Assembly: GCA_023443745.1 (NCBI GenBank)
Contig: JAEZTB010000014.1
Location: 1-40,350 of the forward strand
Direction of reading: 5' to 3'
DNA: 40,350 bases
Source of the DNA: Bacillota bacterium
GTDB taxonomy: Bacteria; Bacillota; Clostridia; DSM-8532
Below, one piece after another: positions 6,973-14,873 of the stretch. The position numbers and the translations under genes are program-made. The notes beneath the pieces are model-generated. The model worked only from the letters and a program-made list of their open reading frames with translations, was not told the origin of the DNA and did no database searches. Numbering within the stretch: the stretch's first letter is position 1; each line of letters opens with the position of its first letter.

Positions 6973-7983
6973 TTATTTTTGAGCGGTTTTTTTGCCATCC
7001 TTATTGGGCAGCTTACCTACATCCTTTTCGTCTATTACCTCTTTAAAATTAACAACCAGCTTATTGTAATACTGTCCATTCTTCCATGTGTGAACATCGC
7101 TGTCGATATCGAACAGTCCATGTAACCCTGTATAAGGTTCCTGAATAACCACAGTGCCGCCGGTTATATTGGCAATGTTACCAAGGTTGTCGATGGTAAT
7201 TTTCTGGCTGACGCCATTGTCCGTTATAAGCTTCTTTGCTTTTGCCGTAGCATCCTCTCCGTCAGATTGCTTCATATAGCTTTGCATAAGGCCATATAGC
7301 TTGATGGCCGAGGGATCACTTTGTGTGCCTACAAGCACATCATTCGTATTATAAATACTGACTTGATTAATCATGTCGGAAATGCTTTCGGTTACCGACG
7401 CTGACATAAGATTACTTCCACCCTCAATAACAAGGGTTTCATCGGTTACGGTCCTTTTTACCACGCTCAAATTAGGACCGTCAAACCGAATCAGGTATTT
7501 TTCTCCTGTTTTTTCGGATGCAATCGTATAGGCTGTTTGGATGATGTTATGCAAGCTTGCACCGAAAAAATTACGCGTGAGTTTAACTCCAGTATCAGCC
7601 AGGCGACCGATGGTTATTCCAAAATCGGAGCAGATTCTTTTCGTTATGGCTTCGGGCGTCCAGTCTGTAAACTTATATGATGCCTCGTTACGCTTCAGAT
7701 AAATTCCCTTGTCATAGCAGGTTAAATCAATTATGCTGCCATCCGTGCTTTTCTGGCGTGTGAAGATAAAACCGCTGAAAAGCTCCCTGCTACCCATCGT
7801 TAATGTTACTCCGCTCCCAAGGTCACACTTGACCACAGGTATTCTCTTATCTGTCGCAGAAGATAAGAGCTCTAATTCAAGCACCCTTGAGCATTGTTGG
7901 TAGTCCCCCGTCCATGACACGGACTGTATAAGCTGTGTTGCGTCTATGGTTTCCGAACCGCTTGTAATAAGTACTTTAATCAT
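6973..7983 (-). CDS. xkdQ: Baseplate hub protein XkdQ (gpD/gp27-like)
   Basis: The 336-aa product has the XkdQ family order: an N-terminal beta domain with SVSWTGDYQQCSRVLEL, TCYDKGIYLKRNEASYKF, TPEAITKRICSDFGI, and a C-terminal part ending with HTWKNGQYYNKLVVNF. It forms the hub to which the spike and tape measure connect. It is often annotated as a hydrolase, but no catalytic motif supports that here. Confidence 0.92.
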   Translation of the reverse strand: MIKVLITSGSETIDATQLIQSVSWTGDYQQCSRVLELELLSSATDKRIPVVKCDLGSGVTLTMGSRELFSGFIFTRQKSTDGSIIDLTCYDKGIYLKRNEASYKFTDWTPEAITKRICSDFGITIGRLADTGVKLTRNFFGASLHNIIQTAYTIASEKTGEKYLIRFDGPNLSVVKRTVTDETLVIEGGSNLMSASVTESISDMINQVSIYNTNDVLVGTQSDPSAIKLYGLMQSYMKQSDGEDATAKAKKLITDNGVSQKITIDNLGNIANITGGTVVIQEPYTGLHGLFDIDSDVHTWKNGQYYNKLVVNFKEVIDEKDVGKLPNKDGKKTAQK

Positions 7984-7995
7984 GTCTACACCACC

Positions 7996-8634
7996 TTAAA
8001 GCAGATTCTTCGGCGGCAGTTTTATTACTGCACCTATATGGATAAGATGGGGGTTTTTAATATTGTTATACTTTGCAAGCTTTGGATACAGGGAAAAATC
8101 GCCATAAGCCTTACGACAGATGGCGCTAAGTGTGTCGCCTTTCTCAACAACATATGGCACTGTTTCGGCGGGTTTATCAACACTTCTGGTATTGTTGCCC
8201 GTATTGTTTTTTTGTATAATGAATAGCTCCCTGTATTGGCGAAGCGAAATCACGGCGTAAACATCTCTGCTGCCATCCCGTTCCCCGTACGTAATTTCAG
8301 ATACAACCACCGGTATGTTTACATCCTCTATATCCGCCTCTGATATAATCCACCGCAATACCGAACGGTTATCACACCAGGCTTCAAATTTCTTTACGTA
8401 GTTATACGGGTTTAAATCAGTGTCAGGCTGGTTGAATGAGTAGCTTCTTGCCGGAAACATACAGTCTACTTTGAAGATCGGAAGAACACCATACCCTGGA
8501 AGAGCTACATCTCCCAGGGTATGAATATTGATTGTTTCTATATTGATTCCGTGCGATACCTCAAAACTCGAGGGAGTGACCGGCAGAATATGCTCTGTAT
8601 TTTTATCAATATCCTTAAAAATGAACTTCAGCAA
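7996..8634 (-). CDS. xkdP: LysM-containing tail protein XkdP
   Basis: The 212-aa product begins at TTG (8632-8634), about 10 bp from AAGGATG. The N-terminal part (PVTPSSFEVSHGINIETINIHTLGDV) is typical of XkdP/gp53-like proteins. A LysM domain occupies residues about 160-210 (YVVEKGDTLSAICRKAYGD, ending GAVIKLPP). LysM binds GlcNAc-containing wall polymers and fits a baseplate protein that contacts peptidoglycan. It lies 18 bp after the tape measure and 12 bp before xkdQ. Confidence 0.92.
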   Translation of the reverse strand: MLKFIFKDIDKNTEHILPVTPSSFEVSHGINIETINIHTLGDVALPGYGVLPIFKVDCMFPARSYSFNQPDTDLNPYNYVKKFEAWCDNRSVLRWIISEADIEDVNIPVVVSEITYGERDGSRDVYAVISLRQYRELFIIQKNNTGNNTRSVDKPAETVPYVVEKGDTLSAICRKAYGDFSLYPKLAKYNNIKNPHLIHIGAVIKLPPKNLL

Positions 8635-8652
8635 CTAAAATCACATCCTTTA

Positions 8653-10812
8653 CTATTGGGCGAGCATATAAGCTTGGTTCATTTGCTTGAATAATTCGGA
8701 GGCGACTTTCGCTATATCCGCTTCCTCACGCACAACAAAGCTATTGCCCGTTATTTTTATTTCCGCTCCCTTTCCAAAGCTTCGGTTTTCACTGGCGGTA
8801 AGCACCCGCTCTCCTTCATGCAACAGTGCGGGGTAATTGTTATATGGGACGTAACTCAACCCAAAGGCCTTACCTTGTCCCACCTTCAATATAAAGGGTT
8901 CTTTGTTTGATTCTTCTGGCATTTTCTCTGTGCCATTTTCAAACATTGAGAGATCAAGTGTTATAGCGGCTGAGTTCATCTTTTCAAAGGAATCAGTATC
9001 CACTGGAAGAGCATCTACCATACCTTTAGAAAACTTTAATCCCATCTCATATCCTGCACTATAATACAAATCATGCAAATCTGCATTCTTCCTAAGATTA
9101 TCTGCCAAGGTCTTATTGGTATCCAAAAGCAGCTGCGCGCCATCACTTGCGTTATATTCGTTCTGTGCAATAGCCTCGGCTTCTGCAAGAATACGCCCCA
9201 TTTTTGCCCCAGCGCTTTGCATTGCTTCGTCATTGCCTGCACGTTCAGCATGGCCATATTCAATTAATGCATTTTTGTATTCCACCGCCAACCGTTCAAG
9301 GGACCCCTTTTGCTTGGATTCAGTGAAACTCTCGGATATTGTTCCGGTCATTACGGATTCAAGGGCATCCCGTTGATACTGTTCAGAAAGATTCTCCTGT
9401 GATGCCTTCCACATGCCTATTTTTTCATAGGCACCTTTCATTTTTTCTCCGCTTTCACCACTCAACCAATCTTTTTGTTTCTGTACCCCTTGGCCCCTTG
9501 TATCGGTATATCCAATACCCATAGCACCGTCAATTTCATCTTGTGTATCCGCTAAAGTTTTAACCAAGCCGGCAAATGTTTCCGCCTGCTTATCCATGTT
9601 ACCGGCATACTTTGTTCCCAAATAATCAGATATTGCTTTAGCAGCCTCGGCTCCAGAAATCGAACCTTCTGATACCTTATTAATGACGTCTTCTCTTGTT
9701 ATTCCAGAGGGTGAGGTATCAGCATCAGCCAAGATTTGAAATACGTCCTCACCAATCCCTTCCATAATTGGATTTAGATTTTCCAAGGTTGCTTTTCCAG
9801 CAGTATTCATGCTCCCCAAATAAGTGATTACTTGATTAATTCTCTCCAGAGACCACCCTTGCGCCACACCGGCATCACCTATGTTAGATAGCTGCGGTAT
9901 TATTTCATCTTTACTATATCCAGAAGCCAACATCGATTTACTAATGTTCTTCAGTTCTTCATACGCAAACGGAGTATCAGCGGAAAACTGCATTATTTCT
10001 TTAAGATACGCATCAGCATTATCATCCCCGCCGAGCACTGTCGAAAATAATATCCTATCTTGCTCCCTGGTGCTTGCTATTGCCGTGCCTCTTGTCAATG
10101 CATCCGCCTGTGTTTGCTGCACAGAGTTGTATTGGTCTTGATAGTAGTTTTTGAAGGCAGCATCCTTTTCTTCAAAAATTTTCGCTTCTCCATGAATCCA
10201 TCCAAGGATGCTACCGGCTATTGTCCCTATCGCGGTACCTATACCTGGAATTGGAATTACCGCTGTGCCTATTGCCGCTCCATTTATTGCGCCGGATAAC
10301 GTACTGGAAAATCTAGTACCAACTTCCGAGCCGAGCCCACTGCCGATAACATTTGATATATCGCTTATTACATTCTCAACAAATGAAGCTGCACCTGAGG
10401 TAGCAAGGCTATTTAAGATTTCGCTCCTTGCAGTTTTGGCGTTCGAAGCACGATTCTCCGTTTTACTTACCATATTGGATAGATTCACCATTTCTTTTTC
10501 AGCTTCTCTGGCGTTATCAGCAACAAGCGAGAGATTCCTCTGCGCATTTTCATACTTGGCATTGGCAAGCACAAGCTTTAATTTGTCCGCCTCTTTCCCG
10601 GTTCGGGCAAACTGTTTTTCCGCCTTCGCTAAATCCGTCCTTGCCTTATCGGTATCCACCTTTAAAATCGCTTTTGTTTTGTTGAGTGCGTCCAGCTTCG
10701 ATTGAAATCCTGTTAGATCCTTATTAAAGCTCTGATTTGCGTTATGCATTGTGGTAAGAGCCTGAACATAACTATCTCCTGATCCGATGCCTATGCTTTT
10801 ATCCTGCCCCAA
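8653..10812 (-). CDS. Tail tape measure protein (XkdO-like)
   Basis: The 719-aa product has a long coiled-coil N-terminus (residues about 25-130, rich in K, A, E), a glycine/alanine-rich membrane-active stretch (about 190-225: GAAIGTAVIPIPGIGTAIG) and a middle helical region with an induced tape-measure pattern (GMGxxxF-like LEERINQV, NLNPIMEG). I place the start at a TTG (10810-10812) 8 bp after AGGAGG. The longer ATG-started frame (to 10872) would be translated through an intrinsic terminator hairpin and has no binding site. At about 1.5 angstrom per residue, 719 residues predict a tail near 100-110 nm. Confidence 0.88.
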   Translation of the reverse strand: MGQDKSIGIGSGDSYVQALTTMHNANQSFNKDLTGFQSKLDALNKTKAILKVDTDKARTDLAKAEKQFARTGKEADKLKLVLANAKYENAQRNLSLVADNAREAEKEMVNLSNMVSKTENRASNAKTARSEILNSLATSGAASFVENVISDISNVIGSGLGSEVGTRFSSTLSGAINGAAIGTAVIPIPGIGTAIGTIAGSILGWIHGEAKIFEEKDAAFKNYYQDQYNSVQQTQADALTRGTAIASTREQDRILFSTVLGGDDNADAYLKEIMQFSADTPFAYEELKNISKSMLASGYSKDEIIPQLSNIGDAGVAQGWSLERINQVITYLGSMNTAGKATLENLNPIMEGIGEDVFQILADADTSPSGITREDVINKVSEGSISGAEAAKAISDYLGTKYAGNMDKQAETFAGLVKTLADTQDEIDGAMGIGYTDTRGQGVQKQKDWLSGESGEKMKGAYEKIGMWKASQENLSEQYQRDALESVMTGTISESFTESKQKGSLERLAVEYKNALIEYGHAERAGNDEAMQSAGAKMGRILAEAEAIAQNEYNASDGAQLLLDTNKTLADNLRKNADLHDLYYSAGYEMGLKFSKGMVDALPVDTDSFEKMNSAAITLDLSMFENGTEKMPEESNKEPFILKVGQGKAFGLSYVPYNNYPALLHEGERVLTASENRSFGKGAEIKITGNSFVVREEADIAKVASELFKQMNQAYMLAQ

Positions 10813-10836
10813 TTTTAGCCCCTCCTTTTTGCGCAT

Positions 10837-10865
10837 AAAAAATCCCCGCAGATTCCTCCGCAGGG
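10837..10865 (-). terminator. Intrinsic terminator before the tape measure gene
   Basis: Minus strand: CCCTGCGGA and TCTGCGGGG pair over 9 bp (two G-U pairs), then A and T6. It closes the lipoprotein gene unit and lies about 25 bp upstream of the tape measure start, so the tape measure depends on readthrough or antitermination. The 220 bp between it and the lipoprotein stop contain only a 19-codon frame (10946-11005, minus) with a GAGGA site, which I do not call. Confidence 0.75.
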
Positions 10866-11084
10866 TTTTCAATAAAATTCTTCACATTAGAAACTTCTCA
10901 TCCATTTAAAACCTATCAAATACTTCTTTCCCCATCTTATCACCGTTAACACGTTTCTGTACAAGTAAACCCGTCAAATGACTCTCTTGTTATGCTGTTT
11001 TGCATAAAGATGTCCTCTTGCGTTTTAAGTTATACTTTATAAATGGACAAAACCGTAATTAAAGGTGTCAATACGAATGAAATT

Positions 11085-11903
11085 TCAGGGCACCGGAGCA
11101 TCTGTAAAGGAATAACCGGAAATATTATATTCAATAGTATATTTATCTGTTATGGTAAACATTAAAGAGATATGCTCTGTAGCGTAGGGTTCAAGATTTC
11201 TAATTACTTCCATTTCCTCTGTCAGGATGTTTCCAGATTCATCTTTTACGGTAACAGTTACTGCAACACAATTCATGTACTGTGTTGTAAGATTATTAAT
11301 TTCGGCGCCAACGGATTTTTTATTTCCATATATATCGTTATAGTCTTTATAGGTTAAATAAGCATAATCATATAAGTTCTCATCTGTAATTTCCGGGGTC
11401 TTAGTGGGTTTTTTAGATGAAGCTAACCTGATAATATCGTATGCAGCATCAAACTCATCTGATATAGGAATCAGAATACTATCTCCTACTCTACTATTGG
11501 GAGCAAGGTTATTTAAAAACACCGTTGTCTTGGCAATAATATCGTTGTTTGCATCAATAACATATACAGGTACTATTCCAGTTAGATATTGATCTGATAT
11601 ATTGTCAACTTCAGCTCTATAAGCTAAAAATTGTTTTATCATATCACTAGATTCTCTTATAGAAACCGTGATCATATCCTCGTAATTGCTCTCAGGAGAA
11701 GTTTCGGGTGTTTGATCTTTACTGTTTTCACCTTGAACTGGATCAGTTGAGGTTTCGGGCGGTTTGTCTTTACTATTTTCACTTTGAGCCGGAGTTGACG
11801 TATTTATTTCAATATCCGGTCCTGTTTGCTTTGGAATATCTTTACTACAAGCAACTAAAGAAAGTAGGAATAAAAAGGCAACTAACATACATAGTTTTTT
11901 CAT
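11085..11903 (-). CDS. Lipoprotein cargo inside the tail operon (272 aa)
   Basis: An N-terminal lipoprotein signal with lipobox LVAC (cysteine at residue 19) is followed by a low-complexity linker with two copies of an ENSKD-x-(P/T)PETS repeat (residues about 38-70). Two related beta domains follow, about 88-150 (DQYLTGIVPVYVIDANNDI...LAPNSR) and 195-262 (TTQYMNCVAVTVTVKDESGNI...LEPYAT), of the FxLYD type common in Clostridial lipoproteins. It should be anchored outside the membrane. PBSX-type tails normally place the tape measure directly after the chaperone, so this gene is an insertion. It has its own promoter and a terminator after it. An exclusion or immunity role is possible but unproven. 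Confidence 0.8.
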   Translation of the reverse strand: MKKLCMLVAFLFLLSLVACSKDIPKQTGPDIEINTSTPAQSENSKDKPPETSTDPVQGENSKDQTPETSPESNYEDMITVSIRESSDMIKQFLAYRAEVDNISDQYLTGIVPVYVIDANNDIIAKTTVFLNNLAPNSRVGDSILIPISDEFDAAYDIIRLASSKKPTKTPEITDENLYDYAYLTYKDYNDIYGNKKSVGAEINNLTTQYMNCVAVTVTVKDESGNILTEEMEVIRNLEPYATEHISLMFTITDKYTIEYNISGYSFTDAPVP

Positions 11904-11972
11904 TTTCGCACACTCCTATATAGCCCCTTTATAGCAATCCCGAAATCATATCGTAATGCTACTTTGTGCCTA

Positions 11973-12001
11973 ATTATACCAAGCCTGCTTATACCAGTCA
12001 A
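11973..12001 (-). promoter_or_regulatory. Strong sigma-A promoter for the lipoprotein cargo gene
   Basis: Minus strand: TTGACT (11996-12001), 17-bp spacer, TATAAT (11973-11978) with an extended -10 (TGG before TATAAT). The -35 begins right after the stop codon of the chaperone's frameshift extension. Confidence 0.85.
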
Positions 12002-12154
12002 TTAGAGGTAGTTTTTCCGGGATTCCATGATTGTTTCAAAAAATGCCCTTATTACAACCTTCTCGCCTTCGGGAAGGTTGTAATAATAACCGGGCATAAT
12101 GTTTTTCTCATGGAACAGGAAATACATCAGCTGTGTTTCGGCATCCGTTTCTAT
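12002..12154 (-). CDS. Frame -1 extension of the tail assembly chaperone (gpGT-type C-terminal part, 50 aa)
   Basis: This frame has no start of its own and is open from the A9 run to a TAA at 12002-12004. A -1 shift on the run before the UAG of the upstream gene continues into 50 residues starting IETDAETQLM and containing GYYYNLPEGEKVVIRAFFE. The pattern (short helix, P-x-x-Y, then GE(K/R)xxIRAFFE) is that of the second tail-chaperone domain made by frameshift in PBSX- and lambda-like tails. The fusion would be 172 aa: the first part binds tail tube subunits and the second the tape measure. Conservation and the run in the right frame make this persuasive without a database search. Confidence 0.75.
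   Translation of the reverse strand: METDAETQLMYFLFHEKNIMPGYYYNLPEGEKVVIRAFFETIMESRKNYL
12051..12084 (-). repeat. Perfect 12-bp inverted repeat, terminator-like
   Basis: ATTACAACCTTC (12051-12062) and GAAGGTTGTAAT (12073-12084) are perfect complements with a 10-base loop that can fold further. On the minus strand a T6 stretch (ATTTTTTG) follows 6 bases later. The whole hairpin lies inside the frameshift extension, 70 bases after the slip site. It may act as a terminator or as an RNA structure affecting decoding. Confidence 0.6.
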
Positions 12155-12519
12155 TTTTTTTTAACTTCCTCGATAGTATCGATTCGGTATCCGGACAGCC
12201 GTTCCACAGCGCGAGATATATCGATGATTTCTCCAGGCAGAAGCATCTTTTTAATTATTTCAGCGGGCGTCGCAGCACCATACTTGCTCATAAGCTCAGG
12301 AGATTTCAGATTCGGTTCCACTACCCCCGCAAGAACGATATGGACTTCCATATCGACATGCTGAGCTTTTGTCATCTCTGATGCCCTGCTATACGGCAGC
12401 GCCCGCAGTTTAAACACTACGGGCGCGCCACACAGGCCGCTAAGCCTCTTTAATTTATATTCCTTTTCAGGGAGTTCCTGGACACCAAGTTTCAGAAGCA
12501 AATCGAGTGTATTATCCAT
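12151..12519 (-). CDS. xkdN: Tail assembly chaperone XkdN (gpG-type, zero-frame product)
   Basis: The 122-aa product begins MDNTLDLLLKLGV and contains PEKEYKLKRLSGLCGAPVVFKLRALPYS, as in the XkdN family, between tail tube and tape measure. It ends EEVKKK at a UAG right after the A9 slip run, so both a short (122 aa) and a fused (172 aa) product are expected. The family keeps tape measure and tube subunits soluble during assembly. The start lies 3 bp after the tube stop. Confidence 0.88.
   Translation of the reverse strand: MDNTLDLLLKLGVQELPEKEYKLKRLSGLCGAPVVFKLRALPYSRASEMTKAQHVDMEVHIVLAGVVEPNLKSPELMSKYGAATPAEIIKKMLLPGEIIDISRAVERLSGYRIDTIEEVKKK
12154..12162 (-). other. Programmed -1 frameshift site (A9 run)
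   Basis: Minus strand reads GTT AAA AAA AAA TAG. A single-base backward slip on the nine adenines places the ribosome in the frame of the chaperone extension just before the UAG. A-rich slippery runs directly before a stop are standard for this gene pair. Confidence 0.75.
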
Positions 12520-12522
12520 GTA

Positions 12523-12951
12523 TTATCCCTCCACGCTGTCAAGGAATTCATATTCCGTAAATGTAAACGGCGCTTCAATCTTTCCATTGACCGCCACTTC
12601 CCAATCAGCCAGCGTCAAATCGTCAAAGGAAACATTCAGCAACACTATACGCTCCGCGCCGTAGGCATCAGGATCGGCCAGGTTTGACATTACTGTAAAT
12701 CTGACATCTTGACCGCCCTTGATTTTATCGCCAATAGCAAGCGCCATACGGCTGTTTACCTTATGCAGCTTTAAAGAACCGGTGCAGGTCATACCAGTAA
12801 CCTTCTTATCCGTCGCCATCTGCCTACAAAATTTTACATCCTCTTTTGTAAATGACACCTTGGCCTGCATGCCGTAGCATTCGGCAACAGGATCCCCTCC
12901 GTCCAGCCAAACTTCGCCCCATGTGCCGTTCATTACTCTGTTAGCATTCAT
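12523..12951 (-). CDS. xkdM: Phage tail tube protein XkdM
   Basis: The 142-aa product has the XkdM pattern: MNANRVMNGTWGEVWLDG, AECYGMQAKVSFTKEDV, a GSLKLHKVNSRM strand pair and a C-terminal PFTFTEYEFLD. It polymerises as the inner rigid tube of the contractile tail. Length is normal and no key segment is missing. It lies 14 bp after the sheath gene. Confidence 0.95.
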   Translation of the reverse strand: MNANRVMNGTWGEVWLDGGDPVAECYGMQAKVSFTKEDVKFCRQMATDKKVTGMTCTGSLKLHKVNSRMALAIGDKIKGGQDVRFTVMSNLADPDAYGAERIVLLNVSFDDLTLADWEVAVNGKIEAPFTFTEYEFLDSVEG

Positions 12952-12965
12952 TATTTTTTACCCCC

Positions 12966-14030
12966 TTATATCAGGATATCAAGGCTGATATCCTCAATAG
13001 CGTCAAGAATCGATATTCTCGCCTTAATAAAGACCTTATCGTCGGTAGACGCTTCCTTAAGCTCCTGCTCCGTCATTGCGGATGTATCATTACCCTTACT
13101 CTGCAGGTAAACTTCTTGAGCAGCCAGGTCTATTTCAACCGTACTGAAACCGGCTTTGAGTATTCCGTCATTCTCAAGTTCCCTAAAATACCCCTTAATA
13201 GCCGTTATAAGCAAGCATTTATTGTCATAGCTGTTAGCATACTTCCCGATGTAAGTATCTTCTGCGGTTGCCTTAATATCAGCCTGCATCATATCAACAG
13301 CTTCAACAATCTTAATTTTTCTGAATGCCTCACCCTTGGCCCCTGTGGTTGTTTTGAGAGAATTAATTCCGCGGCCAACCTTGACCTTTTCGCCGTCATA
13401 GAAAATAATAAATTTTCCTGCTCCTATGGCTTCATCCATAGCGGACTTCGTCAACCTATCAACATCTGTAACCTCGGGTAGAGGAGCAAAGGTGCAGGAA
13501 ACTGTCATTGGTGTACCCGCAACGAGGCCGGCAATACGCGAACAATATTCTGCTGCCGTATATTCAGATTGTCCGACCATGATTCCGCCTGTAGTAAAGT
13601 TTACAATAGCTTCGCTATCAGCAGCCGTATCTGGAAGAACCGCTTTTGGCGTAAAGCCTGCTTCCCGCTGTGTCTTAATCCAATTTACAACTGCAGTGCT
13701 TTCAACTGCTGTAATATCAGGCGGTCCTGCGAGATAATCAAATGTCTGGGTTTCAAAGTATGTAAGAGCATCGGTAAGGTTTGCGGCGTCAGCCGGTAAC
13801 ACATACACGATCACCTTTCTGGGAGGATTGACGTAACCAATAAAAGCACGTGCAATATACTCCTGATTTTCGATTCCCAATGCCACGGGAATCTGGGTAG
13901 GACTTGTTAAAACATGTCCTCCATTTGCGTTGGCATCCCTAACAATAAGAGCTACAACACCTTTCTGGGAACGCATTATGGCGCTCGCAGCCTGTGTGGT
14001 AAATGCAATATTAATATTCGGTAGTTTCAA
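12966..14030 (-). CDS. xkdK: Phage tail sheath protein XkdK
   Basis: The 354-aa product starts MKLPNINIAFTTQAASAIMRSQKGVVALIV, the Clostridial/PBSX sheath N-terminus. It has KVGRGINSLKTTTG around residues 215-235 and a C-terminal domain with GKYANSYDNKCLLITAIKGYF, then EVDLAAQEVYL-like and ISILDAIEDISLDI strands. The C-terminal strands mesh with neighbouring subunits and drive contraction. Presence of sheath, tube and baseplate shows a myovirus-type tail. Confidence 0.96.
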   Translation of the reverse strand: MKLPNINIAFTTQAASAIMRSQKGVVALIVRDANANGGHVLTSPTQIPVALGIENQEYIARAFIGYVNPPRKVIVYVLPADAANLTDALTYFETQTFDYLAGPPDITAVESTAVVNWIKTQREAGFTPKAVLPDTAADSEAIVNFTTGGIMVGQSEYTAAEYCSRIAGLVAGTPMTVSCTFAPLPEVTDVDRLTKSAMDEAIGAGKFIIFYDGEKVKVGRGINSLKTTTGAKGEAFRKIKIVEAVDMMQADIKATAEDTYIGKYANSYDNKCLLITAIKGYFRELENDGILKAGFSTVEIDLAAQEVYLQSKGNDTSAMTEQELKEASTDDKVFIKARISILDAIEDISLDILI

Positions 14031-14032
14031 AA

Positions 14033-14482
14033 CTATCCCTCCTGTATATTGGTTGTAACCGATGTAATAAAAGGTTTTGAATCCTCTGCATCGGTCCGGT
14101 CGTCAAAATATTCAAATTGCAGGTCTAAATATACCCGATCAGGGTCCATGCCCCCAGTGCTGCTCTTTACTTTTATGGCTCGATCTCCGATAGATACAAA
14201 CCCGTTGGAAAACAATTGCATCGTATCCTCTTGGAGAGTTGATAGTTCATTCGGATCCGAACAATAAAATTCGTTAACAGCCGGAAAACCTGTCACTTTA
14301 TAATCTACCGTTTTCTCAACTGTATAGCGACAGACATCCCTCTGGTTCGTTTTAATGTATTGGATCATAAAAGAAGGACGGGTGATATTCTTCGGGCATA
14401 CTTGCAGGTAAATCGAGTATGCAGGGAATTTTGAGGCAATAGCTGCCTGTATCCCTGCCATGACATCTCTTGCTGTCACCAT
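14033..14482 (-). CDS. Phage tail terminator family protein
   Basis: The 149-aa product has the features of the tail terminator family next to sheath genes in Clostridial tailocins: MAGIQAAIASKFPAYSIYLQVCPKNITRPSF, then a central YTVEKTVDYKVT and a C-terminal YLDLQFEYFDD. It caps the head-proximal end of the tube. It lies 2 bp before the sheath gene. It is the most upstream tail structural gene in the window, and no head-tail connector or capsid gene precedes it. Confidence 0.85.
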   Translation of the reverse strand: MVTARDVMAGIQAAIASKFPAYSIYLQVCPKNITRPSFMIQYIKTNQRDVCRYTVEKTVDYKVTGFPAVNEFYCSDPNELSTLQEDTMQLFSNGFVSIGDRAIKVKSSTGGMDPDRVYLDLQFEYFDDRTDAEDSKPFITSVTTNIQEG

Positions 14483-14484
14483 GA

Positions 14485-14559
14485 TTATCCCTTCATTTCT
14501 CCAGCAAATTCGTCAGCATTTTTAGCTGCTTTTGGTTTCCGAAGTTTCTTAAAAATCAT
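14485..14559 (-). CDS. Very small tail-operon protein (24 aa)
   Basis: ATG at 14557-14559 follows AAAGGATG at a good distance. The product starts MIFKKLRKPKAAKN and is strongly basic, and the stop (TAA) lies 3 bp before the tail terminator ATG. Similar tiny basic frames occur just before the tail terminator/sheath genes of Clostridial tail operons, but I cannot name a family. It may serve mainly for translational coupling. Confidence 0.4.
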   Translation of the reverse strand: MIFKKLRKPKAAKNADEFAGEMKG

Positions 14560-14607
14560 GTGATCATCCTTTCCCGGCATAAAATTAGCCGGCTACTTAC
14601 CGACTTC

Positions 14608-14650
14608 AAAAAGCAAGGCTCTGTATGATAACTGGTTATCATACAGCCTT
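14608..14650 (-). terminator. Long-stem terminator upstream of the tail genes
   Basis: Minus strand: AAGGCTGTATGATAAC and GTTATCATACAG-A-GCCTT pair with one bulge and a two-base loop, followed by GCTTTTTG. The tail operon would need a promoter after this point or antitermination; the likely 5' region is 14560-14607. Confidence 0.7.
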
Positions 14651-14691
14651 TTGGTTTTTCAACCATATCGTTTTCCGCTGCTTCTGTATCC

Positions 14692-14811
14692 TTAACTTTT
14701 CTTGCTTCCTCCTTTCCTACTCATAATTCTATTGACGTTGAGGAATACTTCGGTGTCCCCCAGTGGAAGCTCACCAGCCCTTTCCTCAATTTCGTCCGCC
14801 GCATTCAACAT
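14692..14811 (-). CDS. Small phage protein (39 aa)
   Basis: The frame starts MLNAADEIEERAGELPLGD and ends with a basic tail (SRKGGSKKS). Composition is protein-like (amphipathic acidic helix). The upstream site is weak and the frame is open about 15 more codons, back into the preceding terminator, so it may be the N-terminally cut remainder of a larger gene. It lies where head or connector genes would be expected in a full phage. No family is recognised. Confidence 0.35.
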   Translation of the reverse strand: MLNAADEIEERAGELPLGDTEVFLNVNRIMSRKGGSKKS

Positions 14812-14843
14812 ATTGAAAATGAAGACTCTTTTCCTATAACGTA

Positions 14844-14870
14844 TAAAAAAAGAGCCTTATTTGGCTCCCC
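14844..14870 (-). terminator. Intrinsic terminator after the 64-aa gene
   Basis: Minus strand: GGAGCC, loop AAATA, GGCTC, then T7. It begins 3 bp after the 64-aa gene stop. Confidence 0.8.
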
Positions 14871-14873
14871 GTC

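Noticed and set aside
10946..11005. 19-codon frame with GAGGA site after the lipoprotein gene
   Set aside because: Too short to support; no promoter at normal spacing and no family.
12151..12162. A9 run as a sequencing error breaking one chaperone gene
   Set aside because: The gene type is known to use a -1 frameshift here, and the stop directly after the run is the usual arrangement.
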